Assembly (NCBI RefSeq): GCF_002835735.1 | Contig: NZ_PISD01000030.1 | Location: forward strand, 1-64,000 | DNA from: Cytobacillus horneckiae | GTDB lineage: Bacteria > Bacillota > Bacilli > Bacillales > Cytobacillaceae | Length of the DNA: 64,000 nucleotides | Reading direction: 5' to 3' | In this document: positions 44,770 to 53,079 of the stretch, in pieces | How positions within the stretch are numbered: the stretch's first letter is position 1 | Layout: each line of letters starts with the position of its first letter | Position numbers and translations under genes: made by a program | The notes under the pieces: model-generated | The model's input: only the letters and a program-made list of their open reading frames with translations | What the model was told of the DNA's origin: nothing | Databases searched by the model: none

Positions 44770-45237
44770 TCACTTTTTACAATAATTTCGCATTCTCTTC
44801 ATTTTGGATCTACTTTTAATTAACGAAAATATCAATATCCCTGTCAGCGCACCTGAGCTGTCTATCAGCACATCTCTCACTTCTGCAGATCGCCCCGGGA
44901 TAAAGTATTGATGCAATTCATCAGAAATCGCATATAGAATACAGATAATAAGTGCCATCCCTGCTTTAAAAACTGTCATACGTTTCCCCCTACTTAAAGC
45001 GTTCAGGACAAACACACCAAGGATAAAGTAAGCAAAGAAATGAGCATTTTTTCGTACAAAATGTTCCAGGAAATCAAGGTTGAAGTCTGCACTCGGGATG
45101 AAGCTTGAAGCAAATTTTATAATGGCATCTGTTACACCAGAACTTAATTCACTAGAGGCTGCTCCGGGCTGATGTGAAAGATAAAATATTAGGAGCATCC
45201 AAAGGATAACCGGTAGCCAGAGAATAAATTTTTTCAT
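44770..45237 (-). CDS. VanZ-like family membrane protein
   Basis: A 155-residue protein with four predicted transmembrane helices and the VanZ motifs FYLSHQPG near residue 19, VRKNAHFFAYFILG near 65 and SDELHQYFIPGRSAEVRDVLIDSSGALTG near 108 (the conserved D-x2-H-Q-x5-R). VanZ proteins affect teicoplanin resistance in enterococci, and homologues are common in Bacillus with unknown function. The gene ends at the edge of the 40-bp repeat array. Confidence 0.88.
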   Translation of the reverse strand: MKKFILWLPVILWMLLIFYLSHQPGAASSELSSGVTDAIIKFASSFIPSADFNLDFLEHFVRKNAHFFAYFILGVFVLNALSRGKRMTVFKAGMALIICILYAISDELHQYFIPGRSAEVRDVLIDSSGALTGILIFSLIKSRSKMKRMRNYCKK

Positions 45238-45296
45238 ATGTTGTTACTTCCTTTATTAAGAATATGTATTAACTAATTATACAGTAATCAAATAAA

Positions 45297-45321
45297 GAGG
45301 ATGCATAATCACTGCATCCTC
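45297..45321 (-). terminator. Terminator after the large secreted repeat protein
   Basis: Perfect 9-bp stem GAGGATGCA / TGCATCCTC with a 7-nt loop, followed on the minus strand by TTTATTTGATT. Confidence 0.82.
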
Positions 45322-45329
45322 CACATTTT

Positions 45330-47777
45330 CTATTTTACTGTTACCGATGTTGCTTTGCTCACGTTACCTGCGGCATCTTTAGCAGTTACACTCAGTTTTT
45401 TGCCTTGTTTTTGTTTTTTAATAGATACAGAGAATTTGCCTTCTTTATTTGCTTTCGCTTCTCCTAGCTTTGTGCTGCCTGCTTTTACTGTAACTGTGCT
45501 ATTTGCTTCTGTTTTCCCAGTTACTTTTGTTGAGTTTTTGGTTACTTTATCTACTTTTGGTGCCGCTGGCGGCGTTTTGTCTTTAACCTTTACTTTTGTT
45601 GTCTTACTGACGTTGCCAGCGGCATCTTTAGAGGTGACGGATAACTCAACACCTGGCTTTTGCTTTTTGATTGAGACACTATACTTGCCGTCTTTATCGG
45701 CTTTGGCTTCGCCCAATTTTGTGCTGCCTGCTTTCACAGTAATCACAGCATTTTTTTCTGTTTTTCCTGTAACTTTAGTGGATTCACTCGTTACCTCATT
45801 AACTGATGGTGCTGCTGGCGGCGTTTTATCTGTTACTTTTACTTTTGCTGCTGCACTTATATTCCCAGCTGCATCCTTTGCAGTAACTGAAATTTCCACA
45901 CCAGGCTTTTGCTTTTTAATCGCAACGCTGTACTTACCATCTTTATCGGCTTTGGCCTCACCTAATTTCGTACTGCCAGCTTTGATTGTGACTGTTGAGC
46001 TCCCCTCTGCCTTACCGGTTACTTTAGTCGCTTCACTCGTTATCGTATTTACAGTTGGCTTCGCTGGCGGGGTTTGGTCTTTTACAGTTACCTTTACATT
46101 TGAACTGATGTTTCCTGCTTTATCTGCTGCTGTCACCGTTAGCTCTATCCCAGCTTTTTGCTTTGCAATTGGAATTGAGAATGCTCCTTTTCCATCCACT
46201 GGTGCTTCAGCAAGTACTTTATTATCTTTTTTTACAGTTACTTTTGAGCCCAGCTCTGCATTGCCCTTAATCGCCGTCGCTTGGTCTCCTAATGTATTAA
46301 CGACTGGTGCATATGGCTTGATTGTATCTTTAATGACTAGATAAGGGTTTCCAAAAATAACAGATTGCGTTCCCTTATTTCCGCTTGAGTAATCTGTCTG
46401 CAAGTATAAGCTGGAAGTACCCGCAGGAATATTTACAGATATTTTTTCTGATGGCGCATGATTAGTCAGTGTTTTTTTATATAAAACTTTTTCATCTCCA
46501 ATGACGTAAACATCAACTGATCCTTTATCACTTAATCGCCATTTATTTTCTAATGAAACATTTGCCTCGAATGTAGTATGCTGATAATCTTTAATATAGA
46601 ATTGCAGCCATTGTTCTTCTCCATCAAGCGATTCCATGCCATAGCCATAGCCTTCTAAACTTCCGTCCGCCAATTGAAAGGCATCATCCATCCAATGGTA
46701 TTCAATCGCTTCATCAGCATATTTGGCATATGATCCATCAGTGTACCCAATCGTATGTAGACTGACTTTTGTGCTTGAGGGGCTCTGTGGAAGACTATTA
46801 GTTAAAATAGGATCTGCAAAAATTACTGCATGCTTGCCTGTCTTTCCTCCATCAGAAGCTGCCATTAATTTAACTGTTTTCGTACCGGCAGGAATAGCTG
46901 CCTTTACTTTTTTTAAGGCTGTATCATTAACAAATGTGGAGCTATATATCTTTTCGTCATCTGCGTAAATGATAAATTGAGTTTTACCTCTATCACCTGT
47001 ACTCCAATTCTTATCAATGGAAATAGTCGTTTCAAGCGTCGTATATTTATAATCTGAAATATCAAACTCCGCCCAATTGACATTGTCACCATATGCTTGC
47101 GGATCAAAGCCAAATCCATTCCCTGCCAAAGTACCATTACTTAGTTTAAAAGGTTTGTCATCCCAGCTTGAAACATATAGATCCCAAAAATATGATTCAT
47201 CACCCATTAATAAATCTTCGTTTAAACTAATGCTATTAAAAGCACTTGCAGCAGTTAATTTATTTGTTAATGTTGGGTTTCCAAAAATAGCACGGTGCGA
47301 TCCTTTGGCACCGCGTTCCCAAACTGCCATGATGGTGATTTCTTTTGTCCCTTTTGGAATAGCCAGTTCTAACTTTTGTGACTTTGTTGTATTAGTGAAC
47401 GTCTTTGTAAATAATTGCTTATTATCTGCATAAACAACAAATTCAGTATTTCCTAAGCTGCCTGTTTTAAAATTCCCATCTATCGAAATTTTTGTTTCAA
47501 AAGTTGTATACTTTAAGTTGCTAATATCATAAGTAACATACGCATCTGGGTAGGCGCCTTCCATCAAGCCTATTCCTTTTTTAATTGTTTCATTTTCTGA
47601 AGTTTTAAAGGCTTTATCATCCCACCCATCAATGTAAATATCCGCGTAATCGGCATAATCAACAATATAATCATCAGTCAAATTTAATGAATTTGATGAG
47701 GCATTTGTTGTATTTGCAAATGGGGATATAATAACAAACAACATACTAAATAATAGAACCCATGACACCTTTTTCAT
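45330..47777 (-). CDS. Secreted NPCBM-like / bacterial Ig-repeat protein
   Basis: An 815-residue extracellular protein: signal peptide (residues 1 to about 26), three NPCBM-type carbohydrate-binding-like modules of about 140 residues each (about 30-470; each has a conserved tail such as GSHRAIFGNPTLTN, KHAVIFADPILTN, TQSVIFGNPYL), then four bacterial Ig-like repeats of about 80 residues (about 485-815; consensus VTGKxExxSxVTVKAGSTKLGEAKADKDGKYSVxIKKQKPG). No sortase motif or membrane anchor is visible, so it may bind wall or capsule glycans non-covalently. The DNA under the Ig repeats is itself repetitive and creates a long antisense open frame at 45301-46344, which I reject. GGAG precedes the ATG. 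Confidence 0.88.
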   Translation of the reverse strand: MKKVSWVLLFSMLFVIISPFANTTNASSNSLNLTDDYIVDYADYADIYIDGWDDKAFKTSENETIKKGIGLMEGAYPDAYVTYDISNLKYTTFETKISIDGNFKTGSLGNTEFVVYADNKQLFTKTFTNTTKSQKLELAIPKGTKEITIMAVWERGAKGSHRAIFGNPTLTNKLTAASAFNSISLNEDLLMGDESYFWDLYVSSWDDKPFKLSNGTLAGNGFGFDPQAYGDNVNWAEFDISDYKYTTLETTISIDKNWSTGDRGKTQFIIYADDEKIYSSTFVNDTALKKVKAAIPAGTKTVKLMAASDGGKTGKHAVIFADPILTNSLPQSPSSTKVSLHTIGYTDGSYAKYADEAIEYHWMDDAFQLADGSLEGYGYGMESLDGEEQWLQFYIKDYQHTTFEANVSLENKWRLSDKGSVDVYVIGDEKVLYKKTLTNHAPSEKISVNIPAGTSSLYLQTDYSSGNKGTQSVIFGNPYLVIKDTIKPYAPVVNTLGDQATAIKGNAELGSKVTVKKDNKVLAEAPVDGKGAFSIPIAKQKAGIELTVTAADKAGNISSNVKVTVKDQTPPAKPTVNTITSEATKVTGKAEGSSTVTIKAGSTKLGEAKADKDGKYSVAIKKQKPGVEISVTAKDAAGNISAAAKVKVTDKTPPAAPSVNEVTSESTKVTGKTEKNAVITVKAGSTKLGEAKADKDGKYSVSIKKQKPGVELSVTSKDAAGNVSKTTKVKVKDKTPPAAPKVDKVTKNSTKVTGKTEANSTVTVKAGSTKLGEAKANKEGKFSVSIKKQKQGKKLSVTAKDAAGNVSKATSVTVK

Positions 47778-47952
47778 CGATAAACTCCTCTAGTGGTTTT
47801 GGATTTTTAATAAAAATAGAAAATTTTTCAATTTATATGAACCTATTATATTAGATATATTTTCCTGTCACAATATATTTATTTTAAAATTTAATATTTT
47901 AAAAACCTTATGATAAAATTGTTATAATTTTCTAGTTTAAGAAGGTGAAATA

Positions 47953-48834
47953 ATGAAGAAAATGAAGGAAGCGATTAATTACTTCAAACTGAATGTCCAA
48001 TCTATAGAGTGTGTCCCAGAATCATATGGATCAGAGGTGTATAAACTAACGCTGATTAATAAGGAATCGCTTTATATAAAAATTCCTTATTCAAAAGTAA
48101 AGCTTTATCGAGAATATGCGGTATTAAACCAATTGAAGAAGATTGTCAGAGTCCCGGAAATATTAGGGTTTTGGGAAGGTAATGAGGAAATGACCGGCGC
48201 CTTTTTATTAGAGGATCTAAAAGGCGTTCCATGTAATAAAAAAATAAGCGTTGAACTGGCATATGACATCGGCATACACCATGCAAAAATTCATTCTGTC
48301 TCAATGGAGAGCTATGGGAATTTCACTGAAGATGGTTTTGAAGCATTAAAACCGCATGACTGGCATGCCTTTGTCCGAGACAAGTTCTTTGATTTTGCAC
48401 CTTCCGTAAAAGAAGTACTCTCTGCCGATTTATATGAAAAATCTATCCGCCATTTTGAAGAACATATTAAAGCTCTGCCGGCACCAGAGCCACCAGCTAT
48501 CATACATATGGATTTTCGGCCCGGAAATATCCTTGTCAATAATGATTATGTTGTTGGGATCATTGATTTCGAAAGCTCCCGCTCGGCAGCTACTGAAATG
48601 GATTTTACTAAAATTAACCGCGACATTTTCAAAAAATATCCAAACACGAAAGAAGCATACATTGAAGGTTATGAAACAATCAGGCCTTTCATTGATTTAG
48701 ACAGAATTCTGCCTTTTTATGCGTTTTATGATGCCTTCAATTCTATTGGATGGTCTTACAATCGGGGACTGGAAAAGCATAAGGGATTTTTTGAGGAGAA
48801 TTTAGTTATATTGAAAAGTTTTATAGAGAAATGA
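47953..48834 (+). CDS. Aminoglycoside phosphotransferase (APH) family kinase
   Basis: A 293-residue kinase-like protein. The catalytic loop HMDFRPGNILV (residues about 186-196) and the metal-binding IIDFESS (about 204-210) are intact. The family phosphorylates small molecules such as aminoglycosides, choline, homoserine or methylthioribose; nothing here fixes the substrate, and a resistance role should not be assumed. GAAGGTGA precedes the ATG. Confidence 0.85.
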   Translation: MKKMKEAINYFKLNVQSIECVPESYGSEVYKLTLINKESLYIKIPYSKVKLYREYAVLNQLKKIVRVPEILGFWEGNEEMTGAFLLEDLKGVPCNKKISVELAYDIGIHHAKIHSVSMESYGNFTEDGFEALKPHDWHAFVRDKFFDFAPSVKEVLSADLYEKSIRHFEEHIKALPAPEPPAIIHMDFRPGNILVNNDYVVGIIDFESSRSAATEMDFTKINRDIFKKYPNTKEAYIEGYETIRPFIDLDRILPFYAFYDAFNSIGWSYNRGLEKHKGFFEENLVILKSFIEK

Positions 48835-48864
48835 AACCTCCTGAGCGCCTGCCTCAAGAGGTTT
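48834..48864 (+). terminator. Terminator after the APH-family gene
   Basis: Stem AAACCTCCTGAG / CTCAAGAGGTTT (one mismatch) with a loop of about 7 nt and a TTCTCTT tail. Confidence 0.75.
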
Positions 48865-48869
48865 TTCTC

Positions 48870-49526
48870 TTATTCATCAAATGCATTTAAAGCATTAACG
48901 CCATGTGCAAGCGCAGAACCTGCTTTTAGCGCGGTCGCTACCATAATGCTTTCTACCAGTTCCTCTTTGGAAACTCCTTCAGATTTTGAACGTTTTGTAT
49001 GAATGTCGATGCAGTAGGCACAGCCGGTAATGTGGGCTACCGCAACTGCGATAAGCTCCTTTTCCTTTTTGCTTAGCAAGCCAGCTTTCATCGCTTGTTC
49101 ATCAAAGCCAAAGAATGCATTTACCGCTTCGGGAGCAGTATTTTTCAATTCATTCATCTTCTTTCCATTCGATCTTTTATAAAGTTCATCTTCTTCTGCA
49201 CCTTCAAAAGCATTTAATGCATTGAACCCGTGGCTAAATGCTGAGCCCGCCTTTAATGCCGTTGCAACCATGGTTGCCTCGACCATCTCTTCTTTTGTTA
49301 CCCCAAGTTTCTTGCCGTTGCCTACATGAATCTCAATGCAATAAGGACAGCCGGTTACATGTGCACAGGCGATTGCAATCAATTCCTTCGTCTTTTGCGG
49401 AATCACTCCATCTGCCAGAGCAGATTGATCAAAAGCAAAAAAGGCTTTTACAGCATCCGGAGCAGACTTGCCTAACTCTCCTATTCTACTAATATAAGAT
49501 TTTTGATATAAACTATCGTTCGCCAT
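48870..49526 (-). CDS. Tandem carboxymuconolactone decarboxylase-like (AhpD-type) protein
   Basis: A 218-residue protein made of two homologous CMD domains of about 105 residues. Each has the redox motif C-x2-C with a following His: TGCPYCIEIH near residue 60 and TGCAYCIDIH near residue 166. Each motif is followed by VEATMVATALKAGSAFSHG or its close copy. AhpD-like domains act in peroxide defence as disulfide reductants. The fusion looks like an internal gene duplication. GGAGG precedes the ATG. It lies just past the mmsA terminator and is probably transcribed separately. Confidence 0.88.
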   Translation of the reverse strand: MANDSLYQKSYISRIGELGKSAPDAVKAFFAFDQSALADGVIPQKTKELIAIACAHVTGCPYCIEIHVGNGKKLGVTKEEMVEATMVATALKAGSAFSHGFNALNAFEGAEEDELYKRSNGKKMNELKNTAPEAVNAFFGFDEQAMKAGLLSKKEKELIAVAVAHITGCAYCIDIHTKRSKSEGVSKEELVESIMVATALKAGSALAHGVNALNAFDE

Positions 49527-49626
49527 TTAAATTCCTCCTATTTTTGTTTTCTACATAATTGATTCGTTAAATAATCGGATTTTCCCTTTAAAATAATCTT
49601 CGGATGCTTTCGACTACACTACAAAA

Positions 49627-49644
49627 CCCCGGACATATCCGGGG
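49627..49644 (-). terminator. Terminator after mmsA
   Basis: GC-rich 7-bp stem CCCCGGA / TCCGGGG with a four-base loop, followed on the minus strand by TTTTGTAG, 14 nt past the mmsA stop. Confidence 0.88.
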
Positions 49645-49657
49645 CTCATATTTTTAG

Positions 49658-51121
49658 TTAAAACTCCCAACGCTGAGTCAGCATTTTTCTTCTTGTATAA
49701 AACTCGACACCATCTGTTCCATTGGCATGGAGATCTCCGTAAAAGGAGTTTTTCCAGCCTGAGAAGGGGAAAAAGGCCATAGGTGCCGGGACGCCGATAT
49801 TGACGCCAAGCATGCCAACTTGGATTCTCTCTCTGAATTGGCGAACATCGCTTCCATTTTTAGTGAAGAGGCAGGCACCGTTGCCGAAATCGGATTTGTT
49901 TGTTAAGTCAATTGCTTCCTGTAATGTATTTACGCGGACAATTGATAGCACTGGAGCGAAGATTTCTTCTTTCCAGATCTTCATTTCAGGGGTTACTTTA
50001 TCAAAGATTGTTGGTCCAATAAAATAGCCATTCTCATAATAAGCTTCATCTTTTCGCCCATCACGGACAAGGACAGCCCCCTCCTGCTCTCCGCTTTCAA
50101 TATAGCCGGCTGTTCTTTCTTTGTGCTCCTGGCGGATGACTGGTCCTAAAAATACATTCTCATCCATTCCATTGCCAATCGAAATATGATTTGCAGCTTC
50201 ACTTAACTTTTCCAGCAATGGTTCGACGACATCACCGACAGCGACAACAACGGCACAAGCCATGCACCTTTCACCTGCTGAACCATATGCAGCACCAATA
50301 ATTTCTTTAACTGCACCATCCAAATCCGCACCTGGCATAACAATGGAGTGATTTTTCGCACCTGCCAAAGCCTGGACACGCTTTCCGTTTGCCGTTCCTG
50401 TTTTATATACATACTCAGCAACTGGCTGAGACCCAACAAACGAAATGGCTGGAACATCTTTATGCTCAAGCAAGCCATTTACGACGTCATGCGCCCCATG
50501 GACTATGTTCAATACGCCATCTGGCAAACCTGCTTCTTTAAAAAGCTCAGCTAGTCGATTGGCTAATAGCGGAGTTCTTTCCGACGGTTTAAGAACAAAG
50601 GTATTGCCGCAAGCTATTGCCAGCGGGAACATCCAGCAAGGAACCATCATCGGAAAATTGAAGGGCGTAATTCCACCAATTACACCCACTGGATAGCGAT
50701 AGACCCCAGATTCAATATTCGTTGCAATATCAGGAAGCTGTTTTCCCATCATTAAAGATGGCGCACCTGCTGCAAATTCGACACATTCAATCCCTCTCTG
50801 CACCTCACCATATGCCTCTTTATAGCTTTTACCATTCTCCTGCGTGATCAGCTTCGCCAGCTCATCCCAAGCATCGACTAATAATTGCTGATATTTAAAT
50901 AAAATGCGCGCTCGTTTTGGAACAGGCGTCTGACTCCAAGCTGCAAATGCTTCACTTGCCGATTGCACAGCAGCATTTACATCTTCCAGTGTAGAAATCG
51001 GCACTTTTGCCAGCTCTTCTCCTGTTGCTGGGTTTGGTACAGGCTGATATTGTTCCGTTTTGGCATTAACCCATTTGCCATTAATAAAATTTTTTAAAGT
51101 AGTAGTCGTTATTGTAGTCAT
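49658..51121 (-). CDS. mmsA: CoA-acylating (methyl)malonate-semialdehyde dehydrogenase
   Basis: A 487-residue aldehyde dehydrogenase of the MmsA/IolA group, which turns malonate or methylmalonate semialdehyde into acetyl- or propionyl-CoA with NAD. Family blocks: [53 protein letters not shown] (residues about 136-180), GERCMACAV with the catalytic Cys near 284, and the C-terminal [18 protein letters not shown]. It is the last gene of a sigma-54 operon with an iron alcohol dehydrogenase, so the substrate is probably the semialdehyde made by that enzyme. AGGAG precedes the ATG. Confidence 0.92.
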   Translation of the reverse strand: MTTITTTTLKNFINGKWVNAKTEQYQPVPNPATGEELAKVPISTLEDVNAAVQSASEAFAAWSQTPVPKRARILFKYQQLLVDAWDELAKLITQENGKSYKEAYGEVQRGIECVEFAAGAPSLMMGKQLPDIATNIESGVYRYPVGVIGGITPFNFPMMVPCWMFPLAIACGNTFVLKPSERTPLLANRLAELFKEAGLPDGVLNIVHGAHDVVNGLLEHKDVPAISFVGSQPVAEYVYKTGTANGKRVQALAGAKNHSIVMPGADLDGAVKEIIGAAYGSAGERCMACAVVVAVGDVVEPLLEKLSEAANHISIGNGMDENVFLGPVIRQEHKERTAGYIESGEQEGAVLVRDGRKDEAYYENGYFIGPTIFDKVTPEMKIWKEEIFAPVLSIVRVNTLQEAIDLTNKSDFGNGACLFTKNGSDVRQFRERIQVGMLGVNIGVPAPMAFFPFSGWKNSFYGDLHANGTDGVEFYTRRKMLTQRWEF

Positions 51122-51141
51122 TTAAATTTCTCCTCTCTCTA

Positions 51142-51720
51142 TTAAAAAATTGAATATAATACAACTGCTAGAAGCATAACGATAGTTGGTACAACTACAC
51201 TTAGCCAAAAAATCGACCAATAGGCGAGGCGATGTGTTTCTCCGCAGATAGATCTAATTGTTGTGACGACGTAGCCATTATGAGGCAGAGATCGATCCAA
51301 AAACCAAAGCGGCTGGAATAAACCTGTGCGGTAAATTTGCTGCTCTAAATAATGATACCGCAATCGGATAGACAGCAAATCCAACAACAAAAAGGCTGAC
51401 TCGCCATACATCCTAATCGCAGCTGCGGCAACAACAGCAAACGCTGCTCTTTTTGCACCTAGCGACCGCTAATCCAATGAGCAATACTATCTGCTGCACC
51501 GGTTAATGCATAATTTTCCCAAAAATTACTCCGAACAAAAAGATTAAAAACCATAAAGCAAAATATCCGGTAAACCCTGTCATATAATGATCTGCCAATG
51601 CCATTTCCAGGTTAAGCCCTCCGGTTATAGCCACAACCACCGAACTTAAAATTACCGCAAAAATGATATTTTAAATACATTAGAAGAAGCAGCCCGGCAA
51701 TCATACCCACCATCAATCAT
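51142..51720 (-). pseudogene. Decayed GntP-family permease gene
   Basis: Remnant between the alcohol dehydrogenase and mmsA genes. Near 51720 the minus strand reads MVGMIAGLLLLMYLK, typical of a GntP N-terminus. At 51142-51330 it reads DRSLPHNGYVVTTIRSICGETHRLAYW and IFWLSVVVPTIVMLL, typical of the C-terminus. Between them are stops, frameshifts and a large deletion; about 190 codons remain of a normal 450. GntP permeases import gluconate or hydroxy acids, so the operon has probably lost its own transporter. Confidence 0.8.
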
Positions 51721-51735
51721 TTCTCCTTTCCAGAT

Positions 51736-52929
51736 CTACTGCACTTCTTCCTTTTCAGCAAATTGATAATGAAAGCAAGTATGATAGAGAGTTTCCAGTT
51801 CTTCTCTGTTAGGGACTCTCGGGTTATTTGCCGGGCTGCCGCTTGCTAATGCATCTTCAGTCATTTTACTTACAGCTTGATTGAAGGCGCTTTCTTCTAT
51901 TCCCCAGCCTTTTAGATTCGGAATATTCATGTTTAAACAGAGCCTTTTCACCGCTTTGACTGCCAGTTCTGCTGCTGCTTCATTAGAAAGATTTGTTTTC
52001 TCAGGTGAAAAAATACGGCCGAGATCAGCAAGACGGTCTATACATGCAGCCTTGCTAAATTCCAGTACAGCAGGTAAAAGCATTGCATTTGAATATCCAT
52101 GGGGCACATGGAAGAGTGCGCCAATTGGTCTGGACATCCCGTGAACTAAGCAAACAGATGCATTAGAAAACGCCATTCCAGCTTGCAGCGAACCTAAAGA
52201 CATCGCCTCTCTTGCTGTCAGATTCTCTCCATCCTCATAAGCTGCTTCAATATTTTGCACGATAAGCTCCATAGCCGAAAGTGCAATCATATCAGTCATT
52301 GGATGCGACTTTCTTGAGAGATAGGCTTCGACTGCATGACTTAGTGCATCGATACCAGTCGCTGCCGTTACATGCTTAGGCGAAGATATCGTTAATACAG
52401 GGTCCACTATTGCCACAGAAGGCATAAATGCGGGCTGCTTAATCATCATTTTCACATCGTTTGAAGTATTCGTGATCACTGTGACATCTGTTGCCTCTGA
52501 ACCTGTTCCTGCTGTGGTCGGGATGACAATGTGCGGAACCGGCTCTTGTTCGGCTAGTTTTTTGCCGCCCATAAAATCGCCAATATAGCCTCCATTTGCA
52601 GCCAAAACAGCTACCGCTTTCGCAGTATCAATACAACTTCCTCCACCGATAGAAATGACAAGATCACATTGTCTCTTTTGAAACATTTCTAGTGCTTCTT
52701 GTACATATTGGTCAGTCGGCTCAGAGTCGACACCGAGATAAAGTTCGCTAGCTAAGTTTGCAGCTATCAACATTTCATTGCACTGTTTCGTATAGCCCAG
52801 TCCATCCATCACTTTATCACTAATAATAAGCGCCTTTGTTCCCTTTAATTTAGCTTGTTCACCTAATTTTCCAAATGAATCCCGTCCATATATGATGGTT
52901 TGTGGTGTTCTAAATATCGCTGCATCCAT
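51736..52929 (-). CDS. Iron-containing alcohol dehydrogenase
   Basis: A 397-residue group III alcohol dehydrogenase. The NAD-binding GGGSCIDTAKA is near residue 98, TAGTGSEAT near 140, and the iron ligands lie in GIDALSHAVEAYLS and PIGALFHVPHGYSNAMLLP. It oxidises a hydroxy acid or alcohol to the (semi)aldehyde. With mmsA downstream, candidates are 3-hydroxypropionate or 3-hydroxyisobutyrate; this is inference. The start is ATG at 52929, with a GTG three bases upstream also possible. It is the first gene of the sigma-54 operon. Confidence 0.92.
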   Translation of the reverse strand: MDAAIFRTPQTIIYGRDSFGKLGEQAKLKGTKALIISDKVMDGLGYTKQCNEMLIAANLASELYLGVDSEPTDQYVQEALEMFQKRQCDLVISIGGGSCIDTAKAVAVLAANGGYIGDFMGGKKLAEQEPVPHIVIPTTAGTGSEATDVTVITNTSNDVKMMIKQPAFMPSVAIVDPVLTISSPKHVTAATGIDALSHAVEAYLSRKSHPMTDMIALSAMELIVQNIEAAYEDGENLTAREAMSLGSLQAGMAFSNASVCLVHGMSRPIGALFHVPHGYSNAMLLPAVLEFSKAACIDRLADLGRIFSPEKTNLSNEAAAELAVKAVKRLCLNMNIPNLKGWGIEESAFNQAVSKMTEDALASGSPANNPRVPNREELETLYHTCFHYQFAEKEEVQ

Positions 52930-52965
52930 CACTTAGTTCCCTCCTTTTTTCTGACTATAAGAAAA

Positions 52966-52983
52966 TTGCAAGAAGTGTGCCAA
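52966..52983 (-). promoter_or_regulatory. Sigma-54 promoter of the alcohol dehydrogenase operon
   Basis: On the minus strand reads TTGGCACACTTCTTGCAA, a perfect -24/-12 sigma-54 promoter, 36 nt upstream of the dehydrogenase start. Confidence 0.95.
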
Positions 52984-53036
52984 ATTAAAAGCGCTGTTTT
53001 TTCAGCTTTCATGTGATGGCATGTGTTGTGTTCATC

Positions 53037-53072
53037 CTACAGATGTAGCGTCTATGTAGTGGACCCACTACA
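53037..53072. promoter_or_regulatory. Paired palindromes, probable activator-binding sites
   Basis: Two inverted repeats sit about 55-90 nt upstream of the -24 box: CTACA-GA-TGTAG at 53037-53048 and the perfect TGTAGTGG-AC-CCACTACA at 53055-53072. They share the half-site TGTAG. Their place between the activator's 3' end and the promoter fits an upstream activating sequence. Confidence 0.75.
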
Positions 53073-53079
53073 CATTTTG

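Noticed and set aside
44483-44773. A 96-codon minus-strand frame rich in Lys, Arg and Asn
   Set aside because: It simply translates the 40-bp noncoding repeat array and has no initiation signal.
45301-46344. A 347-codon plus-strand open frame
   Set aside because: It is antisense to the Ig-like repeats of the secreted protein; the repetitive low-stop sequence creates it, and it has no ribosome site.
47953-48834. Aminoglycoside resistance gene
   Set aside because: The APH fold is shared by many metabolic kinases; nothing in the context points to resistance.
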